A stretch of DNA of 64,000 bases from Lindgomyces ingoldianus (GCF_010093535.1 NW_022985184.1:337993-401992); one strand, 5' to 3'. Numbered from the stretch's first letter, positions 1-13,610 are shown. The notes: generated by a model from the sequence alone, not told the origin. A program made the numbers and translations.

Positions 1-91
1 GCAACATACTGTTCGAGCTTATTGCTCGTACTATGTAGCAGCTTTCGTCAAACGTTCCTCCTGTCTTGACAGTAGGTGCGCATATCTGACA
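1..91 (-). repeat. Copia LTR (left copy, partial)
   Basis: Nearly identical to the last 91 bp of the LTR at 13643-14023 and of the solo LTR at 47694-48084. It ends in ATCTGACA at position 91. The rest lies outside the window. Confidence 0.9.
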
Positions 92-140
92 CACCCCCTC
101 AGCTTGGACATGCTTCAAGCTGGTTCCTGATTGCGCAACC

Positions 141-3100
141 TTAGTATGCTTCCAGGGCTTCCATTCTTGCTTTAATCTCTGCCATATCCGCTTCCTGACT
201 GACTATCCTCTCCCTGACGTCAACTAGCCGAATTTGCTGAAGAAAGCTTGGCCATTTGCTGGCTAAAAGCGCTTTAGTGAGTCCGTCTGCAAGCATCTTG
301 CTAGAGGGGACATGGACAACCTTAATCGTTTGTCGAGAGACTTCCTGTCAGAGCCAGTGGTTATGGATGTTAACATGTTAGAGCTTAGTTTGAAGTCAAG
401 ATATCTCTTTGTTTACTAGTTAGATTGTCTGCTTGTTGTTGCACTAGATTATAATAGTTAAATTAAGCAGCTTAACCTACAGTTTGTTAAGAAGCATTCT
501 TGTAAACATAGCTTCCTTAGCAACTTAAAATAGTGTAAGTAATTCTGCTTTTATTATTAACATTGTAACTGTATCTTATTTATTTACTTACTATGCAATC
601 TATCTACTAAATAGTTAAATAACATAGCTCTAAAAGCTCTTTTTATCTAGTGTATTATCTATAAATAATGTATTACTTACTACTATAAGGTAGTCTTCTC
701 CTTCTAATTAGAGTGTGTACGTCTGTGTTGCATGTAGGTACAGGATAACTTGATCAGCTGCATCCTAATGGTCAGATGCGGGATTTGTGAGAAACTGTGC
801 AAGGTGTGATGTAGCAAAGGCAATGTCTAGTCTTGTAGTAACTGCTGCAAAAAGCAGAGATCTAATCTTCTGCTAATATTAATTTACTTCTAATAGGGTT
901 GTAAAACTAGATTGCAGCATAAGTTTAATTCTACTTATAGGTGTAGCATGCTGCAGGTCCTTTCTATTAGCTAGCCTAGCTATCTTATTAATATATAAGG
1001 CCTGTAATAGCTAAATTATTTATTACTATTAATCTCTAATAATCTTAACTTCTAAAAACTATTATAGGTTTTTGCCTCTTATTAGAGTATACTTCTTTTG
1101 TAACTAGTCTACTACATGCTGTGCATCTACTTTAGAGCCTTTTTTGTGCGCAATAATAAGGTTATCTATGTAAAAGAAGACAAATATTCTAGCTTTAGTT
1201 ATATAGTAGAGTTTATGTAAAATAGCTAAGAACCTAAGGCCTTTAAAAGTTGTTATAAAATAGTGTTACTAAAGTAAAGAAAAAATTTATAGGCTATATA
1301 GTGCCTTTTAAAGCTTTAGTATTATACTTAGTTTCTAATAGCTTCTTAGCATCTGCATGTAGATATTACAGTTAATTGCTGTATGTATAAATGTGTTAGT
1401 TATGTTGTATTATTTAAGCTTTAGGTTAAAGTGTGCAGATATTACTATTAGCATTTAAAATAAGTGTTCTACTAAGGTAGTAGTATAGGTATTTTATGTA
1501 GTAATGTTTCTTTATTAATTACTATAGACTACTAGTTGCGCCTTACATTTTTATAATCTATAGTGCTTGTTAAGCTTGTAAGTGTACACCTACATATAAT
1601 CTAGAATCTGCTGTTTAGCTGCCTTAATTAGCTTTATCTAGACCTTTGTCTAAGATTTTATTATCTAATAACTATCTAAGTGCGTTCTTTCTACTGCCTT
1701 AAACATCTTATGTAGAGGGTACTTCTTTAGTTACTTTTAAGTTAATAGCAAAAGTAGCAGCTAGCTTTTATAAGGTGTCTTTTTTTTAAATAGCATTTTT
1801 ATTAATACTGCTTTATTTAGCGTCTTACTGCTATGCTTTTCTACACTTTTAAATCTTATGCTAGCTATAAAAGCTGTAGCTTATAGTATAGTCTTTAACA
1901 ACTTTATTTAGCTTAGCTTTAGTGCTGCTCTAGCTATTAACTACATAAGTAATGCTGCAGGTAGTAGAGTATTTAAAGAAAATAAATAGTTATCTTTAAT
2001 TTTTCTTTCTTAATAGTAGCCTAGTAGGTCTACTTTATTAAAATTTAATATATTATTTATAGTGTTATTTTTATAAAATAACTTTATTTTTAGCTAATAA
2101 CTAGGTGTTAGAAGCTTAATTATTTTAATGTATATAGTAATTTCTTTTACTATATTATATATAAAGTTATCTATTAGGTCTTTAGGCTTACTACTAAAGA
2201 TTAAGTGTTTATTAAAAATAATATTACATGTATAGATTACTTTTGCTAGTAGTAGTATTTATATGCAGTAGATGTTTAATAATTAGTACTTAACTAGATA
2301 TCTAATCTACACCTTTAGGTTTAGCCTCTGTAGCTTAGATTTATTCTAATGTGTGTTATTAGTTATTATAAATGCTTTATAGCTATAAGCTTTTAAATGT
2401 GTAAAGCTTAGCTTTTAAATTAATGTAATAACTTTATTATTTAAAGCTGCTTATGTAAAAAAGATCTTATATAGTGTTTTCTAGTTATTAGTATAGTTTA
2501 GTGTCTAATTATATAGGTATACGCCTGCTTTAGTAATGTATAGCTATACATTCTATAGTAGGTTAGCATCTAGTTGTATAGCTTATAACTTCTCTTTATT
2601 TACACTTTCTAAGTGTTTAGCTTTTCTATTCTAGGCTTGTATATCTAGTGCTAAAAGCTTAACAGTTATTCTATGTAATACTAGCTAGCGTTTTACCTCT
2701 AGTTTTACTATTATAATTTTATTATTAGCTTTAATAACTTTTATAGTAATATTATAATAGTTTTTTAGAAAAAGGATAAAAATTATAAAAGCTTTAATAA
2801 TTAATTTAGTAAGCCTATTATCTTTAAAGTAAAGGTCCTACTAAAGGCTAGAATACTTATTAGTAATTAGCATTTAACTTTACTCTTTTATAATGCTTTA
2901 TGCTTTATATGCATAGAAATTAATTAATAGTCTTTTACTAAGTCTACTGTTGCTAATTTATAGTGCGTAGCTAATTTATTATTATATCTTAGCTCTGCTA
3001 CATAAGTTACATTAGACTGTTGTAATTTTTTTAATTTACACCCCCTTAGCTTACTATACAAGTTGTTAAAGTATAGCTAGTCTAGAGTGTCCTAGACGCT

Positions 3101-3671
3101 TATGCTATAGCTCTACTAATGCCTTTTATAGACTATGTTTAGTTCTTATGTTAATTATATGTGTATAATATAAGCCCTTTTATAGTAGATAGTACTCTAA
3201 CACTTATTAGCTATAGATCTTTATAAGATTTTTAATTATTATCTTATCTAAAGCCTTTAAAGTAGTTAGCTTTGCTTATGTGTCCTACTAGATTCCTTTC
3301 TGTTGTAGTAGGCAGAACAAGACTAGGTTGCACAGCAGGTCTAGGCACAGTGCAGCGTTATGTAGTACAAGACTGTATGCTTAACTGTGTGTTCTATGCT
3401 TACTTTTTAGGCTTAGTGTAATTAATCTGTAGCTTTAAATCTATATGTAAGAGTTTCTAGACTAGATAAAGTTTTTTAGTGTTAGTAAATAATAGTTATA
3501 GATCTAATTAAAATTATTTATAATATAGCATATTAAGCTTAAGTTAAGAATAAATAATTCTTTTAGTAGATATCTATTCTAGTTTAAATTAACTATAGCT
3601 AGTAATGCAGCTACCTTAACTCTTAATACTTTCTAGCTTTTAAGTTAGTCTTCTTGTATTTTTAGCATAGG
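141..3671 (-). pseudogene. Copia polyprotein, 3' part (RNase H end), RIP-degraded
   Basis: On the minus strand the stretch from about 345 down to a stop at 141-143 reads as the conserved end of a Copia RNase H domain, including the family signature PSSKMLADGLTKAL followed by a charged tail. A TGA falls where an arginine (CGA) is expected a little upstream, a typical RIP-type change. From about 350 to 3671 the sequence becomes very AT-rich with stops in all frames. It is presumed to be the rest of pol, mutated beyond reading by eye. The Gypsy insertion at 3672 separates it from the gag-proximal part at 12443-13642. Confidence 0.75.
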
Positions 3672-3676
3672 TGTAT

Positions 3677-4296
3677 TGTTACAATCCTTACTCCGGCGAA
3701 ATGGTTTTTTCAGGAGTACGTTGGCCTATATAGGTATGTTAGCGGAAGGGGAAGAACTTAGCTTAATTAAGTGTACAGTTTGTTAAGCAGAGTATAGGTT
3801 AGAAGAAGGTAAGGTAGGCAGGCTTGTAGTTTAACCTAGCAGCTGTATAGGGAGCTAGTAAACCTGATCTGTAGGGATAGGAATAGAGGTATATATAGTG
3901 CAAGATATACAAGGCAGCAGTGTCCTCTTTAGAAAGGTATCACAGCTTCTTAGTCTATTAGATAAGAGGGTGTAGTAAATAGACTTAATAGTAATTACAA
4001 CCTTCTAACTATAGTTATAAATAAAACTATATACATAAGGTTTACATGCGTTTGCATGCGTTGCAGGCGTTGCATGCATTGCCTACAACTACCTGCAATG
4101 CCTGCATTGCCTGCATTGCTTTAGTTCTTATTAGACAGTGCACTCTGCAAGGCTTTTATCTAAAAGCTAAAGCTATTCCTTATCTGTCCTATTACATAAT
4201 TTGCTTAGTGTAGGGCTAAGCGTCTTCTATCTAACATTGTTTAGGCTGTGTAGGACAGCTAGTTAGGTTATTACAGTCTAACTATTAGCTATAACA
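3677..4296 (-). repeat. Gypsy LTR (left; 3' LTR)
   Basis: 620 bp, paired with 11818-12437. The outer (left) end keeps C and G at positions where the other LTR has T and A. The inner (right) end is the mutated one. An array of TGCATGCGT / TGCCTGCAT-like words lies near 4050-4120. Confidence 0.92.
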
Positions 4297-7200
4297 CGCA
4301 GGCTTCCCTTCTAGTTAGCGTCCTTGCTATTATATTCTTTCTGTTATAAGTGTTAAATTTTTTTTTTAGCTAGTGCATCCTTGTCTTTAAAGGCTTGTCT
4401 AATACTAATCTTTTTTAACTATGCCTTGTTAGGTTTCTTGTACTTCTGCTGTTGCCTATTGCCTTTGTACTATTGCTTGTCTTAACCTATTTTGTTGTAC
4501 AAAAATGCGTCTCTATAGTCCTTATTAATTTTATAGTTCTTCCTGCATAATGTCCTTGTTATTAGACAAGTGTGTAGAGTGTGTGTAAAAGAGTAGTTAT
4601 TATAATGCTTTTATTTCTAATGCAGCTTAGAATTATTTAGAGTGTAAAAAGAAAAAACTGCTTAAAGAGCTAAAAGCAGCTAAAAAAAAAAAAGATAAAG
4701 AAAAAAAAAAAATTGCAAAAATAGGCTAAATTTTTAAAGCGTCTTTAATCTTTTATAGCTTAGCAGGAGTAAGTTTAAAAGCAGTTAAAAGTTCTAGTAA
4801 ATTAAAAAGTAAAGTATCTAGAAAAAGACCTTTTATTACTAAATAAGCTTAAAGCACTTAAGGTAAAAGTAGCTAGTCTTTCTTCTCCTTAACCTATGTT
4901 AAAGGGTTGTAGACTTCCTACATTGCAGCTAGCTAATACTACTGTAGTTTTAACTAATAATAGTGTTTTCTAGTCTAAGAAGCTTTCTCTAGAGTAGTTT
5001 TGTTTAGAAGAGACTCTAGGTATTTATAAAAGGCCTAAGGGGCGTTTAACAGGCTTTTAATAGGTTTCTATATATTTTTACTAGTAGGCTATTCTTTCTA
5101 TTTTACTAGATACTTATTTTTTTTTATAGTTTAAAATTTTCTTTACTTTATATTTCTTTTCTTCTTTCTTTTATTTAGTAGTTGTAAGTAGAATAGTTTT
5201 TAAAGCAAGTTTAAGCTTAAAAGTGTAAAACTAAAAAAATATTTTTATTTCTTTAGAAAGCTTAAGTTTGTAGACACTAGGGCGTGTTTATATAACTTAA
5301 TATAGTTTTATATGTTTCTCTGCTAACTTTCTAGAAAGTCTTAGTGTCTTAAGGTTCTTTATATCTAGGTATACATAATTATTTAGGTATATCTTTAGTG
5401 CAGGTTTTTTTTTTAATTTACTGCTTTTTCTATAGCTTTTTAGGCTAATTAGGCTTCTCTAGTAAGTTTCTAATGTAGTTCTAAAAGTTTAGTAGTGCGA
5501 TCTATAGCTTCTAAAGGGTTAGTTAGTTGCAAGCTGTAAAGCTTGTATTACAGAGAGTATCTAAAATTAGCTTTATATAGGGTTTCTTTAGTTATAGCTA
5601 ATTCTAAGGTATTAATAATAAATTATGCTATTAGTAGCTATTTTATCTAATTTGTCTATTTATATAAGACATATTTCTGTAGGAATTTCTTAACTTTTAC
5701 ATTTACTCTTTTTATTTGTCTGTCTGTTTATAGGTAGTAGGTAGTTAAGAGTTTATAATTAATTTTAAGATGCTTAATAAAGGCTGTCTAAAACTTACTA
5801 GTAAATAATTTATTATAATTAGAGATAATAACTTTAAGGTAACTATAAGTAGTAAAGACATTTTTTTTAGTTTAAACATAAATTTCTTTGCTGTAATGCT
5901 TTTTTCTAATAGCTATAAATAAATAAACTTAGTAGTTTTGTCTATAACTTAGGCAATTATATTACAGAGTCTTTCTATACTAGGTTTACGCAAAGGTAGT
6001 AGCCTAGTTATAAAGTCTATAGTTATTATTATCTATAGTTAACTAGGCGCTACTATAGGCTAAAGTAATCTATAAGGCTTATGTTGTTGTAAGTTGTTTT
6101 TATTACAGATATTACATTTCTGTAGGACTTTAGTACACAGATGTTTTAGTTAGGGTACCTTTTAAGGTATAGTAGTCTTAATTTTTTTCTGTAGTAATCT
6201 AATTCCTAGGTGTTTAAACATAAAGGCTTTATAATATTCTTTTATTAAGTTCTTCTATTCTTATTTAATTATTATAAGGGAACATAATAGTTCTTCTTAG
6301 TTAAGTCTTTTATAAACTAGTCTCTTAAAAGTTTCTTTAAAAATTATAAATTCTTCTAAGTTTTCTTTATTTACTTTAAAGTAGTCTGTGCGCCTACTTA
6401 AGGCGTTAGCCTGTTAGTTGCTGCTTCTAGCTACATGTTTAATAATAAAATTAAATTAAGCAAGTTCTATAGCCTATTATACATGCATTAGTAAGAGTTT
6501 CTTAGTAGTAAGGAAGGTAACAAAGTTTATGTAGTTAGTAAGAATTATAAATTACTAACTAAGGCCTTAGAGCTTAACTTTCTAGTTTCTGCATGCATTT
6601 ACTATAGCTTTTAATTCTTTATTAGGAATAGTATATTTTTATTCTAATAGCGCAAATTTTGCAGAATAGTAGGCTACTAGATGCTATTAACTGTTTTCTT
6701 GCTTTTAAAAGAGTGCTGCTTCTTTAGCTCTTAAAAAAGTGTTAGTGTGCACTTTTATTTCTAGAGTAGGGTTATACATCCTAAGAATAGAGTAGCTTGT
6801 TATTATTTATTTTAGTTTTTAAAATACTTCTTTTATTTCTAGTGTCTACTAGAATTTCTAGGTTGCTTTTTCTTTTAAAGTAGCATTAGTAAAGGGAAGC
6901 ACTATTTTTAAATAATTCTTAATTATTCTTTGTACATAGCTAGTAAGGCCTAGAAATCCCTTAATTTTTGTTATAGTTGTTAGTGTTAGCTAGTTAAGTA
7001 CCTTATCTACTTTAGTAAGGTCTATTTTTATTTTTATTTTATTAATAATAAATTCTAAGTATTTAGTTTTTTATACATTAAATTTACATTTTTTTAGTTG
7101 TAGGTAAAGTCTATATTATTAAAGTTAGTTTAGTATAAGTTTTACTTTAAATATATAGTCTACTTAGTTGTCTTTTGTATATATTAGAATGTTATTTAGG

Positions 7201-9165
7201 TATACAAGCATAAATATGTCTAGGTAGGGGTTAAGTGCAGTGTTAATAACTTATTAGAAGGTTGCAAAGGCGTTAGTTAGTCTAAATAGCATAATAAAAA
7301 GTTTATATAGTCCTTCTAAGGTTTAAAAGGCTATTATTTACTTATGTTTTTTTTTAATTCTTATCTTATTAAATCTATTTTAGACATTAAACTTAGTAAA
7401 GTGCTTAGTTCTTTTAAGCTAGTTTATAATGTCTTAGATAATTAGTAAGGGATATTAATTTCTTATAGTGTTATTATTTAGAGTTTAGTAATCTTAATAT
7501 ACTCTTACTTTACTGTTCTTTTTTTTAGCAAAAACTACTGCTAATGCCACTAGGCTATTACTTTCCTTAATATGTCCTTAAGCTAGCATTTTATCTACGT
7601 ATTCTTACAAGGCGTTCTTTTGTGCCTTTGTTAATAGTTATAGTTTATAAGTTTTTAATTATAGGTTTAGCTTAAGATTAATAGCGTGGTTCTAGGGCTA
7701 ATGTAGTAGCAGTTCTCCTAGATCTTCTAGGGTTTTAAACATGTCCTAGTATTCTTAGTATTCTTCTAGTAGTCTAGTTACTTTATAGCTTATTTAATAG
7801 ATTTTAACCTAGTTAAGGTCTCTTTTCTTCTTAAATTCTTTAAAAGAGACTTCTTCTAGTTTTTCCTTTATTAGGCAGACAGCCTAAGCTTCTAGTTTCT
7901 AGCAAGGGAATTTTTTTAGTTTTTTGTGTTAAAGAGTTTTACAAGATGCTAATTATGCTTCTTCTGCGTAATCCTAGGTTAGAGACATAGTTTACTAGTT
8001 AATTATTAGGTTATGTTTATAAAGCTAGTTATAGCCTAATATTGCCTAATATTTGTTTTCTAGCAGTAGTATGTTAAAGGATATCTAGTTATTAATTTCT
8101 TTAGCTTTAGTAATAAGTTCTTCTATTTTAAGTTAGATTTACCCTACACTATATTCTATTAATAAGGCATTAGCTAGGGATACCCTAAAGGGGTTTTTTT
8201 TTCTTTAGAAAAGTATATTGTTCTAGTTAACCTATCTTAAGTTAATTACTGTAAACATACATCTGCTATCTATTAAGGTAAGTCCTGTCTATTTACAACC
8301 TAGGTGTTAAAAGGTAATTTTAGTTGTTAGGCTTTGTCCTAGTCCTTATCTAACTGTAATAAGAATGTAGAGTTTGTAGAGTGTTTTTTTATAGTTTATT
8401 TTATTATTTTCTTTAACAGCTTTAGCTGCTTCTTTGTATTTTAGAATTTAGTCTAATTATACCTTGTATTCTTAATGTCCTAGTATTATGCATTCTAATA
8501 TAGTACACTAGGCGTCTTCTACTTTATAGTAGTATAGCATCTAATTATTTTGTTAGTGTGCTCTCTATTAAAAGTAATAGAACATGCATGCTGCTTTATT
8601 ATTGCATTCTGTCTATAGTTCTTGTTTATAGTCTATGCTGTTCTTGCAATAGAGGCAGTGTAGCATTTTGCAGGTAGATGTTATGCTAGTTAGTGTGTTG
8701 TTTTTAGATGCGCTTTCTTGTGTTCTGTGTGGCTACTAGCTAGCCCTATATTTAGTTAGCTAGTGCTTAATGCAGTACTTATTACTGCACAGGTACTAGG
8801 TATAGGGGCATTCTCTAAGGTTGTTTTGTACTAGTATTAGCTAAACCTATGTCTACCTTAGGTATTTCTTAGTTCTTATAATTTGTAATAAGTAGCTTTA
8901 GTAAGTACATTAAGCCTTATTATGTTACTTGCTGCTGTAAGGAATACAGTATCCCTTATTTTGTTATATTTTAAGGTCCTTGCAGGTAATAGCTAGTGCT
9001 AGGGGAGGTGTGTTAGCTTGTTCTTAGTACAGGTTTAGTGTTAGTAACAGTGTACATTACTAATTAAGACTCTTTTCTTTGTTAAAGATCTTTTAAAACA
9101 TCTTCTATTATTTATCTATGTTTATAACTATATAATATGTCTTAGCAATTTCTTTTAGTATACTA

Positions 9166-10297
9166 ACGTACCTAACGGGTTGGCCGGCCACACAGGTTGG
9201 CCAGCCACTTTTGCTAAGCCCCCACTAAACTCTACCTATCTACATAATGCCTTAACAACAACACTAGATTAAATCTTCTAAAGAACGTTAGATACAGCTT
9301 GCTCTTTAGGCTTTTAAACAAGACTTAAAACTCTTCTTAAAACACGCTGCAGCTATCTATAATGTCTCTTACACAACACTAAGCAATTAACGCGCTAGAC
9401 AGCCTTTACAAGCAGAATGCTAGCCTAAATTAAGGAATCTAACTAAGCTTAAAAAAAAGGTAGTTATTAAGTACATACTTAAGCTTATTACGCGCAGATT
9501 TCCCCCTAGGCTTATAGCTGTAGCTAATATAGCTAATTCCTTGCCTATAGAGCGCAATCTAGGCTAGGTTAGCTTAAACTAGACTAGTATGTAGGTTAAG
9601 CACTGCCCTAAGTTTATAATAAAGTTTAATTATAAGTAAAATTATAAAAGAGTGCTTTATAAAGATCTAGAGGTTATCTAGAGCTAGTTTTACCTAGTAG
9701 CTAACATAAAAGCTAAGTACAGTATTTAGAATAAAGACAGGTATAACTTTAACAAGTTAAGCTTTATAATAGGCTAGATATTAACTAGAGCAGTTATTAC
9801 AGCTTTAGAGAGACAAAGACAGCTAAAGGTAATATAGTAAGGTAATAGAAAGTAGACAACAGTTATCTAGGGTATTAATGTAATAGAGTAGGCTATAAGA
9901 TTACAGAGCTTTAAGCAGCAAATAAGGCTGCTACGCGACATAGATTACATAAAAAGAAGTAGATTTAGGCAAAAAGGACCTTAATAGTTAAGGATAGAGC
10001 TTGTCTAACTGCTCTAAAGGAGTTTAGAGCGCGTAGTAATAGGAAGAAGCTAAAGACGCAGGTGCACGCTAAAGAAGGTAAGCTAAGTTAAAGGCAATGT
10101 AGGCAGTGCAATTAGACTAGGCATAACTTGCGTACGTGTAAGCAAGTAGTAGAAGTAGACTCTAAATAATATCTTGTGTTGTATTACTTTATACAGGGCT
10201 AAAGTGGGCTGTTTTGCGAGAGAATGGGGTGGTTTTAGTGGGGGCTTGGCAAAAGTGGCCGGCCAACCCGTGTGGCCGGCTAACCCGTTAGGTACGT
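9166..10297 (+). mobile_element. Fot1/Pogo-type (Tc1-mariner) transposon remnant with long TIRs
   Basis: Inverted repeats of about 65-68 bp bound the element, each starting ACGTACCTAACGGGTT and continuing through a GGCCGGCC-rich segment. They are flanked by TA dinucleotides at 9164-9165 and 10298-10299, the usual TA target duplication. The plus strand between them keeps fragments of a pogo-class DDE transposase, such as NKDRYNFNKLSFIIG and GNRKWTTVI, where related proteins have a YNFDETGF-like signature. A Cys/His tail follows near 10100-10150. The TIRs are far less mutated than the interior. At 1.13 kb it is shorter than a full element, so it has an internal deletion as well as stops. Confidence 0.8.
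9240..10170 (+). pseudogene. Degraded Fot1/Pogo transposase
   Basis: The plus strand encodes scattered transposase blocks: a helix-turn-helix-like start (about 9300-9560), the catalytic-core entry with RYNFNKLSF (about 9730) and the segment before the second catalytic region (GNRKWTTVI, about 9850). A jump then leads directly to the C-terminal part and a CCHC-like tail. Numerous TAG/TAA codons interrupt it. The catalytic aspartate and the following acidic residue are replaced in the readable motif. Confidence 0.6.
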
Positions 10298-11817
10298 TAT
10301 AGGTTTTAACATTATTATTAATGTGTACTTTATACATTAACTTTCTACAGTCCTTTAATTAGTGTGTGTTGCCGCATTTTTAATAGTCCCTGTAAGTAAA
10401 TTAATATCTTAGTTCTTAAGTAGAGATTTCTGTTATTAGTTATTTAAAAAAAAACTTTTCTTTCTTTTTTTTAACATTTACAACATATGTTGCAGCTTAG
10501 GTGTAGCCTTACTATCTCTTATAAGTAGCAGCTTGTTTTAGTGCTCTAAAGACTTTATTATTATCTTATACTTTAACTTTCTAGTATTCTATAGGGCATC
10601 CTTTAGATTTATAATTTCCTCTATATTACTAGTAGAGGTGTTTGTCTAGTCTATTTAGAATTTCTTGTTCTGTTAGACCTTATTCTATGTGCATTGCTTT
10701 TATAGACAGGCTGCTATCTTTATTCTCTAGTTATTTAGAGTCTAGGCATTTTTAATAGAAGTAGCTTACTTTTTTATAGTTAAAGTATACCTTCTTTTTA
10801 AGCTATTTCTTCTATTTTTTGTTTAAAGGTGGCCTTACACTTTTAGAGGTATTACTCTTTTTCTTAGAAAAGCTATGTGTGTGTTTAGCATAACTAAGGT
10901 CTATAGGCTTACTGTTAGCCTATAGAACTTTCTTCTTCTTCTAGAACTAGTTAGCTTTTTTAGTTGTCTAGCCTTTTTTTTTTTACTATGTTACTTAGCG
11001 TGTTTTTTATTGTAGGTAAGTGCTTTTTTAATATAATCTTTAAAGCTCTTAGGCTTTTTATTATAAGTAAATTTGTCTTTAATAGTATCTAAAAGTCCTT
11101 TATAAAACATTTGTCCTATAGCTTTCTTGTCTGTCCATCTGTAAATAGCTAGCAGTTCCCTAAAGTGGGCTGCGTATTGTTAGACAGAGCTATTACCTTG
11201 TTAGAGAGTGTCTATCTTATTAACTACTTGTTTTTTTTTATTAACTAGCTTATAGATTACAGTTAGGGCTATTTTAAATAAATTAAGGTTATTAAAGACC
11301 TTTTATATTTCTAGTAGTAAAGGCTTGCTGTTTACCTTATAGTTTATCTAATTATTAGTGTAAAGTTAGAACTAAATAGTAGGCAATCTTTCTAAATATA
11401 AGCTTATTTATAAAATTATTTTTTTGTCTATTCTAAAGGCACCTTTATTGTATTGCATGTAAAAGTAGCACTTAGTAAAGAAGAGTTTTAAGTCTTTAGT
11501 AGAGCTATTAAATGCTTTAGAAAGGGCTAAGCGTAGGGTCTTTTTAGACTTAATGCTAGTTCTTTTTTAAGTAATGTTTCTAAGGTTTGCTACTTCTAGC
11601 GATAGGGCCTAGATCTAGTAAACATTTAAAGGTCCTTATTATGCCTATAGCTAGAGGTGCTGTTTAAGCTGTTTAAGCTTGTTTTAGAGATAGAGTATCT
11701 GCTAATTTTGTGCTTCTTTAGTTGCTATAGGAGCCTAGCTAGTGCCAGCGGCAGAAGCACCTGTCATGCCAATGTCTAAGGTGGTAGTAGCCATACTTTG
11801 CAGGGGGTGGTGATTAC

Positions 11818-12437
11818 TGTTATAATCCTTACTCTAGCAAAATAGTTTTTTTAGGAGTATGTTAGCCTATATAGGTATGTTAGCAGAAGGGGAAGAACTT
11901 AGCTTAATTAAGTGTACAGTTTATTAAGCAGAGTATAGGTTAGAAGAAAGTAAAGTAGGCAGGCTTGTAGTTTAACCTAGCAGCTGTATAGGGAGCTAGT
12001 AAACCTAATCTGTAGGGATAGGAATAGAGGTATATATAGTACAAGATATACAAGGCAGCAGTGTCCTCTTTAGAAAAGTATCACAGCTTCTTAGTCTATT
12101 AGATAAGAGGGTGTAGTAAATAGACTTAATAGTAATTACAACCTTCTAACTATAGTTATAAACAAAACTATATACATAAGGTTTGCATGCGTTTGCATGC
12201 GTTGCAGGCGTTGCATGCATTGCCTGCAACCACCTGCAATGCCTGCATTGCCTGCATTGCTTCAGTCCTCATTGGACAGTGCACTCCGCGAGGCTTTTGT
12301 CTAAAAGCTGAAGCCATTCCTCATCTGTCCTATCACGTGATTCGCTTAGCGCGGGGCTAAGCGTCTTCCATCCGACATCGTTCGGGCTGTGTGGGACAGC
12401 CAGTTGGGTTATTACGGTCTGACTGTTGGCTGTAACA
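11818..12437 (-). repeat. Gypsy LTR (right; 5' LTR)
   Basis: 620-bp partner of 3677-4296. Its outer (right) roughly 200 bp is GC-normal (for example CACGTGATTCGCTTAGCGC near 12334) and its inner end carries the RIP-type changes, the mirror image of the left LTR. Confidence 0.92.
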
Positions 12438-13280
12438 TGTATGTAAACTCTTTAAGATTAGTATTTTTAAATTATGTCTACGCTGCTCTTTTAGCAGGCC
12501 TTAAAATTCTAAGTTATGCTTACGCTTTAATGCTACAAGCTTTTTAACTCTCTTATTTAGCATCTACTAGTCTAGTGCTCTGTCTAGATAGACATAGAAG
12601 CAGTCCTTTAGGGCATAAATGTGTCTGTATGCAGGACATTTAGTGCTTCTTATTTTAGTAAGTTTTTAGCTTAAGGATAACTTCTTATTATCTTTTTAAT
12701 AATGTTAATGTTAAGGTCTACTCTATTTTCTTAACATTATAACTTCTGCACTATAGGTGTCTCTATTTGTGCCCTAGGTAGTCTTTCTACTTTTAGTAAA
12801 GTATAACAAGTTATCTGTTGTAAAGGCAGCTTTATGCTTTCTTATATGTATTAGATAATTTAACATTATATGTTTTTAAAAGCGCTTTATTATTTTTTTC
12901 TAATTTATGTTTAGTGTAAACTGTCCACTTTCCTAAAAGGTTATAGACTAATAAGGGGCAACTTTATTTATAGTAGTTAGAAAGTCCTTTGCAACAGCAT
13001 TAAACTGCGTTGTTTCTAGAACATTTTGTGTCTCTGCTTCTGTGGCAGCGTAATTATACTCTGCTAGCTACAGGTCTTATATGCTCGCGTTTCTTAGCAG
13101 CTTTAGGGATGTATTATATTAGTTGCGCGCGCGTTTTTGTTTAAATTAGTTGTTAACGCCTACTGTAGCTTTAAGGCTTGTAATCTACTGTCTAAGTAGT
13201 TAATCTAGGGAACAGCATGTACGCTGCAGATGCGGGCTGACTGTTAACTAGATAAAGACAATAATCTGTTAGAGGCTTAA

Positions 13281-13610
13281 TTACTCTCTTTTATAATTAT
13301 GTCTGTTACTCTTGTACTTGTTAGCCTTAATCTTGTAGTATTTAATGGCTTCTTTAAAGGCTCTAACACCGCTTGTTAATAGCTTGTTCATGTGCGTAGG
13401 CGTTTTGACGTTAGAGGCTGGTGAAAACTCAGCTATTAGCGGCATCTCTGGAGCTCTTGGTTTGGAGGTCATTTGGATGGTCAACTTAGGATCCACTTGC
13501 GGCCAGATGCTGTGCGCTACACATCTCGATTGCAGCTGCATCATCCAGGCTCTGTAGTTGGTGTGGTCTCGAAGGACGACTATCGCGTCTCGAGGAGGCT
13601 GGGTGGCCAT
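13281..13610 (-). pseudogene. Copia gag N-terminal fragment (109 codons)
   Basis: An ATG at 13610, 33 bp inside the right LTR, opens a reading frame that begins MATQPPRDAIVVL and continues with a DHTNYRAWMMQL-type block, the usual start of a Copia Gag. The first 80 or so codons lie in normal-composition DNA. Downstream (below about 13360) the sequence turns AT-rich and the frame ends at 13281. The position next to the LTR fixes the minus orientation of the element. Too short for a complete Gag, so it is treated as a broken gene. Confidence 0.75.

Larger units (their letters stand above)
4297..11794 (-). pseudogene. Gypsy gag-pol remnant, RIP-degraded
   Basis: The first codons of gag can be read from 11794 on the minus strand (MATTTLDIGMTGASAAG, then a stop where a Trp codon is expected). 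Further down, reverse transcriptase/RNase H and integrase-like pieces are recognisable between about 7600 and 5500, with stops throughout. The frame is interrupted at 9164-10299 by a Fot1-like DNA transposon. No part can encode a working protein. Confidence 0.7.
3672..12442 (-). mobile_element. Gypsy-type LTR retrotransposon nested in Copia, with TSD TGTAT
   Basis: LTRs of 620 bp lie at 3677-4296 and 11818-12437. Both begin TGTTA(C/T)AATCC and end in a TAACA-type terminus. The flanks 3672-3676 and 12438-12442 both read TGTAT, a perfect 5-bp target duplication. On the minus strand the interior keeps recognisable debris: a gag-like start at 11794, an RT/RNase H linker near 6960-7000 with the motif KIKGFLGL, and an integrase zinc-finger-like CNIC near 6100. 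This RT then integrase order is that of Gypsy, not Copia. RIP has destroyed all reading frames. Confidence 0.9.

Noticed and set aside
10083..10337. 84-codon minus-strand frame across the Fot1-like right TIR
   Set aside because: It runs antisense through the TIR and ends in flanking Gypsy DNA; no protein similarity visible.
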